Origin: Watersipora subatra
Lineage: Eukaryota; Bryozoa; Gymnolaemata; Cheilostomatida; Watersiporidae
NCBI RefSeq assembly: GCF_963576615.1
Contig: NC_088708.1
Location: 8,370,001-8,434,000 of the forward strand
Length of the DNA stretch: 64,000 nt
Direction: 5' to 3'
This document shows positions 49,158 through 62,207 of this stretch, one piece after another. How positions within the stretch are numbered: the stretch's first letter is position 1; the number at the start of each line of letters is the position of its first letter. Below the pieces are notes generated by a model. That model had not been told where the DNA came from. It saw only the letters and a program-made list of their open reading frames with translations, and searched no databases. Made by a program: the position numbers and the translations under genes.

Positions 49158-52100
49158 AGAAGGCAGACGTTGTTATGTGGGTACAGGGGAGAGCTGGCAA
49201 CCCGACACGTCGTGCCATCATAAGGGAGCTGCTGGCTAATGGCAAGGCTTGGCCAAAGAACATCCGAGTTGTCACGTTTTTCATGGTTGGCACTTTCGAT
49301 GATCCAAATTTACAGATGCGTCTACAATATGAATACGAGTTGTACAAGGATATAGTGCAGAATGACTATATAGGTATGCGTGTTATACACTTCATACCCA
49401 TACCGGCATACATTACCATTATCTCATGAATTGTGTCTTGCTATATCTACAGCTGAATTAGTGTGTGACTAGACAGACTGATGTTTGCCGAGGGATGCCA
49501 CGTGTTCTGGTAGTTCCTCCCCAATGCTTCGTGTGTTCACTATCTATGAATAATGAATGCTTGAACAAGGTGTATATGGTTTTTTTATCTAAATGTGTTT
49601 TATTTAAAACATTGTTTTACGATTTTGCTATTGCTATTATGGACATACATGTAGACTTACAGGGACACATACATGCACACATGCATAGACATATACATAC
49701 ATGTATGCATGGACATATACATAGACATGTACATAGACATGCAGTGACATGCATTACATACACATGGAGATTGACATACATGTAGACATATAAATATAGA
49801 TGGACATAGATATGTATATATAGACATAAACATCTAGGTAATTTATGTGAAAATAGCCATACACAGTGGAACCTCTACTTAGGCAAGTAATTTGTTCCGG
49901 AAGCCATTTTATAAGTAGAAAATTTCGTAGGTAGAAACGCATTTTATCATATAAATTCCCTAATCCGTTCCAAGCCTCTACAAAATTCGGACCATAAAAC
50001 CTTTATTTGAACACAATGACACTGTATTTTTCAATCCTTCCTCAAAAGTGGCGCTTTATTAGCGGTGATGTTCAAATGGCTTTGTTGTGTTTTTTAAATG
50101 GCTCGTCAGAATTTTGGGAAAATAAATTTAATCCTTTCATGGCGAAGCGAATTTCGCCTATATTTTGCACTCTCCTTTGTGCAGAGCGACATTAACCCTT
50201 TTGGATGCGAGGAATCTGCCATAACTTACCTCCAATTTGTTGTAGATCTTTAAATAAAGATGCATTGGGACACCGAGTAATATTGCTACCAGTTGATATC
50301 TATTGCTTGCAATCAACCTATGATGATCGTATAGCCTGTATTGCAATTTGTTGGAGCATTGAAATTTTTTATTTTATTCTTAATTTGAAGGCAGTTGTAT
50401 TTCATCACTATATTTAAGTCTTGCATAAATGCTCATTGCACTCATTGATAAGTTTGCAGCCTAAACTGGCTTTTTATGTGCGTGAGGAGTTAGGAGTGTT
50501 GATCCATTGTAAGCCGAGTTTAGATAGCTACAATCATGCGATCAAATAATATGCTATAAATCTGCACATTTATGATATATATATATTAATAATCTATCAA
50601 ATGCTACAAATATATATTTAAGAACAAGTGACATAAACCAACCATATTACTAATAATTGCGGAAACAAATTAGCATTTTTGAAACACAAATATTTGAATC
50701 ATTTGCTCAGCCAGTGGCGTTCTGATTGTTGCTTTTGTTTGTCCCCAGACTCATTTTGTCTTTTGGCTGTTTAGTACCTTCCACAGTGTTTTCTGACCTT
50801 AACTCTTCTTTTGCTCTGATGATCTAGTATCTGATGATATTAGCGTCCAATCAATTTTTTTAACGGAGTAAAACCTTTACGTTTTGCTATTTAGAATACA
50901 CCTTTCGCACAAATAAAGAGAAATCATGTGTAACGTTGCACATGCGAGCTAAGCAGAAGTTTTAGCCTCAAAATTGTTTTAGCCTCGAGATTCTATCGTA
51001 ATTACTAAACCGTTTTTCATGTACATCGAAGTATCAAGACACAAGAAACTACTATTAGCCTGATACAGTTACATGTATGAATGTTATGCTATGATGTTGC
51101 TTTCAAAGCTTGAACGAAAAATCGTAAAGCTCTGGAGTTGAAAATGGACATCGATATGAACAGCAACAATGAAAAGATTAATTGTTATTGATGTAATTGA
51201 GTCATTATAAGTATCATTTTGTGGACACTTTTCTACTGATCACTCGCTATTTTGGGGTTGTAAAGATTAAAGAATGTCTAAGAGGTGCTCAAATAGAGGT
51301 GGCGTTCAATTAAAGGGTGGCGTTCTATTTGTCAACCCTTCTCCTATAGTGGCCGTCAAATAGAGGTTGTGCTCAAATAGAAGTTTTAATATATATACAA
51401 ATATATATATAGTATTTGTATAACTTATAAATACATGTAATGTTTAAAACCTGTAACAAACACATCTTAGCATAAATAGAAAAGACACGCATAAAAAGGA
51501 CACAGAAATATCGAATAAAAACTATGAACTTGGTTGTTTATTTGATCTAGACGAGGTTATTCAAAGACTGTTTGGGAGTGGGAGAACAACTGTCAAAGGA
51601 CATGGGTGTTTTATTGTTATCTTGGTTTTGTTTTGCTCAGAAGAAACGTACTAAGAATGAAGTAAAAAGGTTACATCAGCGCTAACTGAAAAGCTGCAGG
51701 TCATCATAGAAAAAACGACCTGAATTGTTGGCACGTACAGAATAAAGTTGTCTTATTCTGTATGTGATATGAGACAACTTCAAATTAAACAACAGAGTAG
51801 GCAGCCAACAGTTGACAATTATTAACAACTGTACTGTATGACAATGAACACCTGAATGTTGAATGAAAAACTCATTATTTTTCAGAAAAATTGGATCTTT
51901 TTGATTTAAATTTATTTCTGTCGATGCTAATGATTGTTTTGAAAAATTTGATTTTTTCATTCATTATTGTTTGTTTCTTGTCTGTGTATTGTATTACACA
52001 TCAGAATACCGGTACACCCACTTTTTATTATTAGTGACTTACATGCTTTAATTCGACAAGTTCTTATATCTTTTGCATTCAACAGCCATATGAATTATTA

Positions 52101-55100
52101 TAATGTGCAAACTACACGTACGTTAGTGGATGAGAGCTTATTTATAGCAGTTTCGCACAATGTACAAATGAGAGTCGAAGATATAACAAGTCACTATGAA
52201 ATATTTAAGCACATTCTGTCTTAGTGTGATCGATGCTGTTGATCATGAGAAATATAAATGCCAGCTTTGTTAGTATCGCGCCTTTATCTTATACATGTAT
52301 GTATTTGAATGGATGGAACCAAATGTGGAGAATACTCTTTCGATGCTCTCACTGGAGCTGATTGCAGTAACGAGTTTTGATGCCACAATATCATGGCATG
52401 TAGTGAGTACATCATGGCTGAGTAGTGAGGAAAAACTGTACTAGATATAGTTGCTACCGGGCAAGATTGTATTTCAAAAAATATTGATTTCTACCAACAT
52501 AAAAAAATCAAAAAAGAAAGTTATGATTCTTTTTGAATGAATCAGATTTGAATTTTTTGTGCCAACCTTGATGAACTCACACAATAAATTCAAAATTAAC
52601 ACACAGTAAAATTTAACTTTCTTTTTTTTTGCTTTTTCGTTTTTTATCATTGTTTTGTTTTTCAAACAAATGGGCCAAAATACGAAATGTCTTGCAGTCT
52701 TTAACATCTAAAAATATATTTCGTAAGTTGAAGCAATATTTCTACAAAAAGATGTTTTGAAACTTTAATATTTCGTATGTAAAGTCTTTGTTGAGTATAA
52801 GTTCCATTGTACTGTAGGCGCTCCAACATAAATAACCCGTTCCATGAATGTTTATGTTACAAGGATTTTACGTTATGCGAATAGTAAAATACATGTAAAT
52901 TGCCTAATCTATTCCAAGTTCTTTCATAACTCACCCTTTGTCCATACAAAACAAAAATACTTAAAAGGTTGACTTGCAACAAAATTCACGTTACAGTTAT
53001 TTGGTATCAAAAGATTCACCATGTGTTACTCTGTTGTGTTGTATGTGCCAAATATGTGGAAGTGTGATTACAAGCTCTTAAAAGCTCAAAAACGAAAGAC
53101 TAACAGTAAAGACTATTCTACAAAGTAAAACTATTAGCAAATACTTTATACGTCTACAATAAAGCAAGACAACAAAATATTTTACTATAAAACGGTACTA
53201 CCTGTTTTTATAGTAAAATAAGTTAGTCGTTTTTCTGTACCCAGGAGTCAAGGTTAGGATAAAAGATAACTTTCGCCGATTCTTCAACTCATGAAATTCA
53301 GATTGGTGGACCGACGCTGTAACACATGCACCAATCGATCATCTTTAGTATACATGAACAATTGCCCAGCTACCTATTCATTGTTTTGTCGACATATCTG
53401 ACAATCTATCACGGCGAACTAGAATTTCACGGAAGTTGTATAATAAATATTTATATATATATATAGTAGATATAACATTATACAAATAATGTATGAATTG
53501 ATATAAGATTGATATATTGAGATAAGATTGATATAAGAAGCAAAAACTTCACATAAATTCTTTACATTATTCGAACTTTACGTTATAGGAGTGTCTACTG
53601 TACATTGAAATGGATATTAACATAGACATATAGGTAGATATGTATGGATATGGACATGTCGGCATATACATAGACCTGAACATGAACGTAGACAGTTATA
53701 TTCATATACATAGATGTATACATATACATATATACAAACATAGACAAATTCATGGATATACAGTATACATAGCCACAGTCATGGACATGATGGACATGAA
53801 AAAATACATGCACACGGACATACATATACTTTTTCTTAGTTTAGTATACTGAAAGACTAAGTACAGTGCACCCTCGAGATACGATGTTAATCTGTTCCAA
53901 GACTGGCATCGTATGGCGAAAAAATCGTATGTCGGGGTATAGAAACCATTGTAATTATACAATGGAAAAATGCAAGGTAAAAATCGTCTAAAATTTTATA
54001 AAATTGCGGTACATATTGAAAATTAGTAACAAAATAGTATGCTAATTTATGTTTAGTATGTATTTTGAATTAGTTTACTGAATTTCAACTTATTATCACG
54101 AAATTTTATCCTTAATAAGTTTCTGTCTTCACTTTCATTATAAAATTTAAAACTGGTTTAAATTGAAAACTGCTTTAATTTAATTCTGGTTGAAACCTTT
54201 TTCAACCAGAATTCAATAAGAAAGGCCGAGTGATGCAGTTATCGAAAGCGGCCTCTCACACACCTGACCGTTTAATGGCTACCGAAAAGAAAAATTTTAT
54301 TTACTATTGTACAGGACGTACATACCTTTGGAGTAACGTGACTTTAGCTGGTACATGTAGCGAATAAAGTAGAGAGGAGGTAAAAACGTATCAATGTTAA
54401 TTATGTTGCTATACACTTGAAGGTTAATTTAATACGTAATGAAATGGAATTTTTAGCAGGCGAAAGAAAGTTGTCTAGTCCTGTCCAATTTTTCTTGTGA
54501 TTTAAAAGAAAAAATGCTGGTGCAATGTAGAAAACTGCTAGCTAGCTAACGCTTGTAGAAGGATCCAGAGAAGGTGCTACAGTAGTTTTTCTTGTATGAA
54601 ACGTGCACAGGAATCAATGTAACCATACGTACAAAGTTTGTACGTATTTATACACTAGAGGACAAGGCTTTAACAAGTTTTAGAAAGTAACGTGAATGCA
54701 TCAACTATCTTGAGTAGCTAGTTATATGAGTTACATACATACGATGAATTGTATTCACATAGGAGATAACAAGCCCATCTGCAAAGACATGGTTAAACAA
54801 GAAAATAAAACATAAAATCAAAAGGAAACAAATAAAATGAATAAAATATGAAAAATGTGCCACACAAGAGATAAATAACATATATTATACATGTATTGTT
54901 TTAATGTACCATTCCACATCAGTAAATTGAACACTTGAAATATTTCTGCCAATGTGGGGGTTTTCTGTATCTTCTACCTCCTCGCCCTTACTAATTGGTT
55001 GCTCCTTTTGAATGGTGATCGCGTGCATGGCCTCCTAACTCCTTCAAATCTTCAGTCGTAAGTTTCTTTTTGTGCTTGCTTTAATAGAGTTCTTGTTTTA

Positions 55101-57379
55101 ATAATAATTGCAAATGCTGATTGGTTGCGATCATATTCCTTGACAATGTTAATAATATGGGTGCCTTCTTCTTATTTACAACATCCAACTTTGTTGACAT
55201 AGAAATCATTTTTTCTTCGTTTTGTATCAGTCTCAGATTCCATAGCTAACGAATTAAATGTAGATACTCGTAGTTATATACGTATGCTGACTAAAAGTTT
55301 ATAGTAAAAGATATTATAACGCTACAAATGAATATTTCCTCTGCCTTGAGTATTTTACACGAAATTTTCCACGCGGAATTCTGACATGAGAGAAGTCGAT
55401 CATCGTGTCTCTTCTAAACGTTCTGAAAATGGTTTCCGCACACTATGTTTCGGTGTCTTTTTTTATTTCGACGTGCGTTATGAGCACACCGACCGCCAAA
55501 TTTCAACTCGGGCGAAACTTTTCTCACAATCGTATGGTGAAATAAAATTCGTATAGCGAGGTGAAGATCTCACAATGTTTGACTATGTAAGGTGAAAAAA
55601 TCGTATATCAGGGTAATCGTATCTCGAGGGTACACTGTATTTACATACAGTCATATCGAGACATACGAATGTTCTGACATACTAGAAAATCGAGACTTGA
55701 GCAGGATTTTGAGCAAGTTTTTTCCTTGACATGCGAGCAATCTTTGAGGTACGATCGTGCGAGCCAGTTCTTGATGGCCACTATTAATAGGCCCAAGTAT
55801 ACATAAGTATGCGAGAGGCCGCTTTTGAAAACAGTATTTCTCAGTCTCCTCGAATCAGTTCAATTTTTTTTAAATGGTTAAAAGTGAGGCAAAAAGTGCC
55901 AATGTGGAAACAGATAATAAAAAGTCAAGACGATAGAATTAAAGTGAGTTTAGTAAAAGAATAAACCTTGACTTAAAGTGTGTGTTTAGTATGCTAAATG
56001 AATTCAAGTTAAATTTTAAGTTTCTGTTATATAGCGTCGCAAAGGTTTAGTGTACCGAATGTGTTGCTATCAAGTCTCTCAAACTGCTGTTAGTCGCTAC
56101 GTCTGTCTGTAAGGTAAAAACTGACAGTGGTGTACATAGTTATGTTACATTTTATTGCAGATTTTAGCAACTAAATAGGTATTTGTTACTTTGTTTGTGT
56201 ATGTACTGAATTACAACAATTAGAATTACGTTTTCCCTCAGTAATATCCTGCTTTGTGTTTTTTCATAGGATGGTAACGGATTAATTTGTATTTAGATAA
56301 TATATATAGGTAATAACAGTGCCTTGAAGGTATGACTGTGCATAGTACTTAACTTTGATCATAGTGGCAGTTACCTAAAAATTGAACACAGCTATCTCAA
56401 CATTGACTCGATTATTTGGCTTATAATTACAAATAGCTCTAAATAATTGATCGAGGTCGTACTTACCAAATCAACCAGAATATCTGCTAGTGTGCATGCA
56501 GTGTAACGCTGCCATGATTTGTGGTTACACATTGACTTCATTGCATGTAGTCAGTCAACCACACATGCTTTGCCGTTATATTTCCTTAGTTTTCTACACT
56601 CTTTTATAGAACACTATAAAAACCAGACAGCCAAAATGATCTCAGCTATAAATTTCCTTTCGGACTATTGCGGCAAAAGCAAGCTGGCCATAAGGATGGA
56701 TGATGACGTAATATTTCATCCAGCTACAATGTTTGAGAAAGTTGTTCATCTCATGCGGGAGAATGTGACTAACAGTTATAACGCGAGTGAGGACTATCAC
56801 AATCACACTCAGTACATGAAGTCTTACGATGCAGCCAAATCTAAACATATACCTTTAATACAAGTCGACAACCGTGGTTCCTTGTTCAATGAGCGGGTGG
56901 ACGACTTGTCAACAGAACGTGAATCTACATCATCCTCAAGTCTTGTAAATCAAAACACAATTTTATGTCATATATTAGCTCAAAGAAAAATTATCAGACC
57001 TGATATGAAGCGAACATATCCGGTAGCTTTTTCAGTCTTGCCCAAAGAAACTATATATCCAGACTTCTGCGCCGGTTTCTTTATAGCCATGTCTACAGAT
57101 TTGCTTCCAAAGTTTCAACAGCTATTTTCCGTAGAACCGCCATTTTGGATTGACGATTCTTATTTAGGTGTTCTTCAACGCAGATTAAAAACTGTTAATG
57201 TGGCTGCAAACAAATTGCTATTTTTTAATGTGCCCAAAACATCGTCACTTCGTAAACTTATATCCGGTGCTACAGATACTGATACGATTGCTGTGCATCT
57301 GATGCAGGGTGAGCAATATTATAAAAGATTAGCTCGTAGCAGTGCCCTCGATGACCTACGTTACTATATGCATTTATAA
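49158..57379 (+). CDS. beta-1,3-glycosyltransferase, GT31 family (C-terminal two exons)
   Basis: Exon 49158-49373 (acceptor ggttgcag, donor ATAG|gtatgc) joins in frame to 56610-57379 (acceptor ttttatag, stop TAA). This gives about 328 residues of a Golgi GT31 enzyme, the family of beta-1,3-galactosyl- and N-acetylglucosaminyltransferases. Visible motifs: GNPTRRAIIREL (family N..R.AIR.TW), the E...Y.DIVQ.DY block, then YKNQTAKMISAINFL across the junction. The nucleotide-sugar and metal-binding MDDDVIF is at 56696-56716, followed by YPDFCAGFFIAMS, and PFWIDDSYLGVL where most relatives have EDV.LG. Several N-glycosylation sites are present. The 5' exon(s) with the signal anchor were not identified; exon 1 here begins in phase 1. 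The 7.2-kb intron is filled with transposons. AATAAA lies at 57713. The exact donor and acceptor sugars cannot be told. Confidence 0.88.
49640..49830. repeat. GACATA/CATGTA simple-sequence tract
   Basis: Degenerate hexamer-dodecamer repeat (gacatacatgta, agacatatacat) in the GT31 intron. ORFs rich in His, Met and Tyr here are artefacts. Confidence 0.85.
49864..49991. mobile_element. Tc1/pogo-like terminus, truncated
   Basis: Begins acagtggaacctctactt and continues with aatttgttccgg and taatccgttcc, a style shared with TA-flanked Tc1/mariner/pogo ends. It is cut off by copy C of the 1.4-kb family and no partner end was found. Confidence 0.5.
49992..51392 (+). mobile_element. TA-flanked 1.4-kb element family, copy C
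   Basis: Same orientation as the copy at 14729. It has the start-like ataaaacctttatttgaac, the shared interior (cagaattttgggaaaataaa; ctaccagttgatatctattg) and the end gctcaaatagaagtttta. It lacks the hAT insertion, so it gives the undisturbed family structure. It lies in the large GT31 intron. Confidence 0.87.
52270..52430 (-). pseudogene. hAT transposase C-terminal fragment
   Basis: Minus strand, open to a TAA at 52272-52270: SSSESIERVFSTFGSIHSN is the conserved core of the hAT C-terminal dimerisation domain (consensus S..ERVFS.FG). The upstream frame is open only to about 52430, and the usual R..L..E.. after the core is lost. This is a dead fragment within the GT31 intron. It is not clearly linked to the hAT-like element at 16123. 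Confidence 0.7.
52810..53602. mobile_element. Tc1/mariner-type element (TA target) with nested arm
   Basis: A 789-bp element (52812-53600) between TA dinucleotides. The ends are CTGTAGGCGCTCC and the inverted complement of CAGTAGACACTCC, with further inverted similarity (acataaa/tttacgtta). Its interior includes the truncated arm at 52961-53096 of the TTAA family. The core also contains an AT microsatellite. Confidence 0.75.
52961..53096. mobile_element. TTAA-family element, single arm (copy 3)
   Basis: ttaaaaggttgacttgcaac then about 115 bp closely matching the left arm of the elements at 10292 and 13723 (ggtatcaaaagattcacc; caagctcttaaaagctc). The rest of the element and the right arm are absent. 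Confidence 0.9.
53590..53830. repeat. GACATA/TACATA simple-sequence tract
   Basis: A second degenerate acatagacatat-type tract, similar in style to 49640-49830. ORFs on both strands here (for example 53595-53852) are low-complexity artefacts. Confidence 0.85.
53862..55639. mobile_element. pogo/Tigger-like element, non-autonomous (1774 bp)
   Basis: Starts CAGTGCACCCTCGAGATACG (53864) and ends with the complement of CAGTGTACCCTCGAGATACG (55637), with TA on both sides. The CAGTG...CCTCGA termini and TA target fit pogo/Tigger elements of the Tc1/mariner group. No transposase ORF was recognised inside. It lies in the GT31 intron, about 1 kb before the last exon. Confidence 0.85.
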
Positions 57380-58225
57380 TTGGGTTCTCCATACTCATCT
57401 CTCATGTTTATATTTGAAAACTAATTCAGCACCATTTTCTTGCATATTTACTATATTACAACTGGACTACTTCTGATATCCAATTTTTGTTTAATGTGAA
57501 TTAAGATTAGACCATATTCGCTGTTGGCTCTCAGAGGTGCTTTCCTTACATCAGTTATAACGAGGATTGTTTTTGTTAATGGATTTTTGCTCAGGCTTCC
57601 TCAGAGCTTTGATTTTTATATCGTAATGTTATTTTTTTATTTAGATTTAGTGTAACGGTATATGCCTTATAATAATGTCTAATATCGATAGTCTTACAGG
57701 TGATCGGTGCTAAATAAATAGCCATAATTTCTTTGCAGTCCATGTTCAGTCTTTATAGAAAACATCATAGCAAATATAATCTAATTATTTATCACAAGAT
57801 TACCGCAACATCGTATGAGTTGATATTGACATCTACTGCAAGTGAGCTTACAATTAAGGAATTTACAGTAAGTTTTTTCAAAGAAGCAACAATGTTTTCG
57901 TCTTCTAATATACATGTATGTATAAGCAAAATTATAATTTGCTTCCTTTAAATAGCCTATTGTTGTTTGATGATGGTACATACAAGATCAGTGGTCTGCT
58001 CATTTTCACTGCTACCTACTCAATAGTTCATATATGCCATATGTATAGTATGTTTATATTATATATATAGTAAAGGTAAAATGATCATTGGGTATCTTTA
58101 GGTCAACTATAAATTTGCGATTTGATAAATTTTTTCACATATCATTTGCACAGTTTTTATAATAAATAAAAAAACTGCTGATGAACTTCAAGCTTAGTTA
58201 ATTCTCAGAATGCATGTGATGCAGC
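57380..58225. other. GT31 3' UTR and intergenic DNA
   Basis: Contains the AATAAA poly(A) signal at 57713-57718. No other gene is supported. Confidence 0.6.
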
Positions 58226-59170
58226 AACTCGATACATGTATATAGCTATCACTTTAGATACACGGATATAACTATCTGATTAGATACATGTACATGACTA
58301 TCAGATTACATACATGTGTATAACTATCAGGTTAGGGGCATGTATGTATGTAGCTATTATATGTACCTGTACATATATATATATATCTATCGCATTAGAT
58401 ACACATATATAACTGTCACATTAGATACGTGTGTAACTATCGGGTTAGATGCATGTATATGACTATCAGATTAGGTACGTGTTGTAACTATCACATTATA
58501 TACATGTATATAACTATCGTAATGGATACACGTATATGACTGTCACAATACATACATGTATATACCATCACATTAAATACATATATATAACAATCAGAAT
58601 ATGTACATAACTATCAGGTTGTTTACAGTTATCAGATTATAACTCGGATAATACATGTACATAACTACCAGATTAGATACAATATCTGTCACATTGAATA
58701 CACACATACAACCATCTCGTTGGATACACGTATATGCTATCACATTAGATACATGTACTTGTATATAACTATCACATTAGATACACATATATATCCATCA
58801 GATTAGATACATATATACAGCTATCAGATTAGGTACACATAGCTATCACATTGGATACATGTATTTAACTATTACATTGGATACATGTATATAACTCACA
58901 TTGGATACATGTATATACCGTAACTATCCCATCAGATACATGTATATAACTATCACATCGGATACAAGTATATAGCTATCACATCAGATACATGTATATA
59001 ACTATCACGTCGGATACATGTATATAACTATCACATCGGATACATGTATATAATTATCACATCGGATACATGTATATAACTATCACATTGGATACATGTA
59101 TATAACTATCACATCGGATACATGTATATAACTATCACATCGGATACGTGTATATAACTATCACATACCT
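58226..59170. repeat. 26-bp minisatellite, about 35 units
   Basis: Units of the form taactatcacatcggataca plus tgtata. The left two-thirds is diverged with indels. The right third (about 58940-59165) is nearly uniform, with cggatacatgtatata repeated at 26-bp spacing. Confidence 0.92.
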
Positions 59171-59750
59171 GAAGCAGATGCTTGAATGTGTTGCAAAGGG
59201 TAGCTGTTTACCATAATCGCAGATGTACAGCTTTAATGAGCCCACTCCGCGTGTGCACTACTTAGAGCCAGACAACAGTGTCCGGTAGAGTACTCACACT
59301 AAAAGAGGCAGCCGTCCACAGATTCATTTGGTGTTGCTATAGATCAATGAAACAACACAATTTAAAACAAAATTTATTTAAGAAGTACAAACAATTAATC
59401 TGTAATATTTTGTAATTGGTATCAACAAATCCAACTACATGTACTTGTCTCTAAAGCAGCCATTACATTAGACTCTACATGAGAAGTTAAATTATACATA
59501 CATTTGAAATGGTTCAAGCAACTACCACAACATAGGGTCTATTTAAATAACGATCATATATGGTCATTGATTACTGTAACTTACAAATTACCGTACTAGT
59601 GTCAGTTTTTATTTGGACATGTCAAACTCCCATGACATCTATCGTTACATTGCTCTCCAGCTTTAAAACATTTATGTTGCACCGCTTGCCACCACTCTGT
59701 CTGCAGTTAAAAAGATGTAATACACAGTACTTGAAACGGTGTTAGTGGTG

Positions 59751-60043
59751 TTAGTATACCATAATCCAGCGATATGAACCTTTAGCTATGGACTGCATAT
59801 CTATGAGATCAACTTGACCCCTGGAACCGAAGTCGTGTGAGATAATTGGCTTTACAACTGCACCTTTCCTGGGAGCACACCTGCGTTTTTGTTGACATTA
59901 TATTCATAAGGATTTGTACAGCTCGAACGAATGGCTCGCAATGTTCGCATGCGTTTCATTGCTCTGATCATCTTGTCGCAGTCACCATGTCCATTTGAAA
60001 CGTGGGTACATTTGATGATATCAATCATATCCTCAATGTGAAT
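59751..60043 (-). pseudogene. transposon integrase fragment (KRBA2-like)
   Basis: Minus strand: HIEDMIDIIKCTHVSNGHGD, then a frame change near 59850, then KGAVVKPIISHDFGSRGQVD and LIDMQSIAKGSYRWIMVY, ending at TAA 59751. This is the HHCC-to-rve junction of the integrase family found in KRBA2-like proteins and related mobile elements, where family copies continue QDHLTKF. The frameshift, a poor zinc-finger region and loss of the rest of the catalytic core show it is dead. The original element type is not resolved. Confidence 0.7.
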
Positions 60044-62207
60044 GAATCTTCAATTTGAACACTTTGATTCAGAAAATACACATTTTATACCATAGGTATT
60101 ACAATCACGATCGCTCATGTGTACATTATTCTAAAGACAGAAGATTTCACTCGGTGTTTCTTTATGCACTTTGTAGATCAGCCATTATAAATTTCACCCT
60201 CGCTTGTACTAGTGTTTTACATTGCATCTTATTTAACCTTCAGTGAACTTTTGTATTACCTAAGGATTTATCTCTTCAGCGTGCATTGTGTAGTGTTATT
60301 TCTCTCTACAGCACAGCCTGGTTTTATACAAATAAGCTATTTGACAAAGAGTGCAATCGATTTCACACTTTTTAGTTTTTAGTAACACCTAAAAGAAATA
60401 ATTTATGAAAAGATATACACGCAATTGCCTACTCGTAATAATTTTCTGTCTACTTATGGAGTGTCTGTTTAGGTTTTGGGGTGTCTTTGACAATAAAAAT
60501 TGAACAAGTAAAACTGTTGAATCTATTGCTTTCTGTGATCACACATGCTGTGTGAAACCATTAATGTCGCTCAATATTGTAACAAGTCCCTCAGAGCTAC
60601 CTAAAGGCGTGAAGTATTCCCAAAACCTAGTCTTCACTACCCTGGTAAACGATTTGGTCATAAAACACTTGTTCAAAGTTGCTCCTGCTCGGATTTCATA
60701 GTGTTCTAAAGACATAGAAAGCCAGCTGTCTTGCAGATTTGAGTCAGTAATTAGGTTGAGGATAGTTTGAATTAGCCTGCTCCTCCTAGCTGCCCTGCAC
60801 TGACATATTCAAACCAATAGACATATTCCTATGCTATTGTATCAAGTACGTAGTGAAGTAAAACTTATTTGGAGAGGGTAGGTAATTCCAGTGGCCAGCA
60901 GATAGGGCACCAGAGACGCTGCCCATTAACGATCTCAAGAGTGAGACAATATGCTAACTCGCAAGTGAGCCGATACATAAATTTATTACTGTGTCCTAAA
61001 CTCATCTATATAGGAGCTACAGCTATTTTTATTACAAGATTCTCTTGCAGTCAGTCAAGGCAACTAAATCTGTCTATGGTTGTGTCTATGATCTGTCTAT
61101 GGTTGTGTCTATGATCTGTCTATGGTCCTATAGTTGTGGCTTGATTGTGACATTTGCCATTTATTACAAAGAGCTGCACGTGAATGTTGAAGTGATTTCT
61201 GGTTTGTGCCAAATCAGATTCACTATCTCGACAGGAAGGATATGGTATTCAGAAGGCAAGAACAGGTCGAGACATGCTAGCATTTCTATCCTGTTGCAAT
61301 GGCAGGCCTATAGAAATTTTGTTCATTCTCGACCTCTATATGCTGCCACGGTACATCACTACTATAATGCAGTGCTTTTACAGATGTTGTTTTTGGCTCT
61401 GCAATGTGTCCAGTTCACCCTTCCGTGTGTAAGGAGTTGATGCTTTAACAGCCATTAGACAATGCTGCCCTGGTGGTACCAGATTACATGGATTACCGCT
61501 AGCAAATTCATATAGCCTGATCAAGCACAAGCACTTCAATATAAAAACTCTTTATTTGTATTAATTGGTCACCTTGTTTCAATCATCATTAATTCAGCTA
61601 AGCCAAACATTTCATATACAAGCCACAAAATATATTAATTTATACAGCACAAAAGATAAGTACAAAATTTTGATCAATCAGAACTATAAGGTGCTATTGA
61701 AACTCACTAAGCATGACTATTGCTAATTAAACATAATCACAGTCAAAACTGTACAACATTTTATTTCAAATATGTGCTACATGTGTTTTAAAAGAACCAT
61801 GGTGCTGAATGTCAATGAGCCTTGGGTGTCAATGAGCCTAAACAGTTGAGTTAGATTATGCTGTTTTGCTGTTGAGCAATGTCATGTTGCAGGTGTTAAT
61901 TTTATGTGTAATCATCCTAATGTTGCGGTTCTTATTGCTGCATAACCTTTCAACTTTGATTAATTATATTCTTGCAATGATTTAATTTTCAAACAGTTTA
62001 ATCCCTTTAGCAATTCAACTAGTGACTGACTCCAAAATCACTCTAATTCTGTAATTCTGCATAGTTGTAGATGAATACTAAACCTCTGAAATTAACTATT
62101 TTGCAAAACATTAGCAGTAACGTAAATTGCAAAACATGCTGAAATCATTATAAGTTGTCCTCACATTGTTAGCAAGTCGAAGAACCACGTATCGTCTTTG
62201 GGATCTC
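60044..62207. other. no gene recognised
   Basis: A 131-codon ORF (61045-61440) includes a short tandem repeat (tctatggttgtgtctatgat, three units, 61070-61127) and no domain I recognise. AT-rich otherwise. Confidence 0.4.

Noticed and set aside
49465-49942. His/Met/Tyr-rich ORFs (repeated HRHIHTCMHGHIH-like text)
   Set aside because: They translate a GACATA simple repeat in the GT31 intron; low-complexity artefacts. The same holds for 53595-53852.
61045-61440. 131-codon plus-strand ORF
   Set aside because: Begins in a short tandem repeat and shows no domain; codon content is not convincing.
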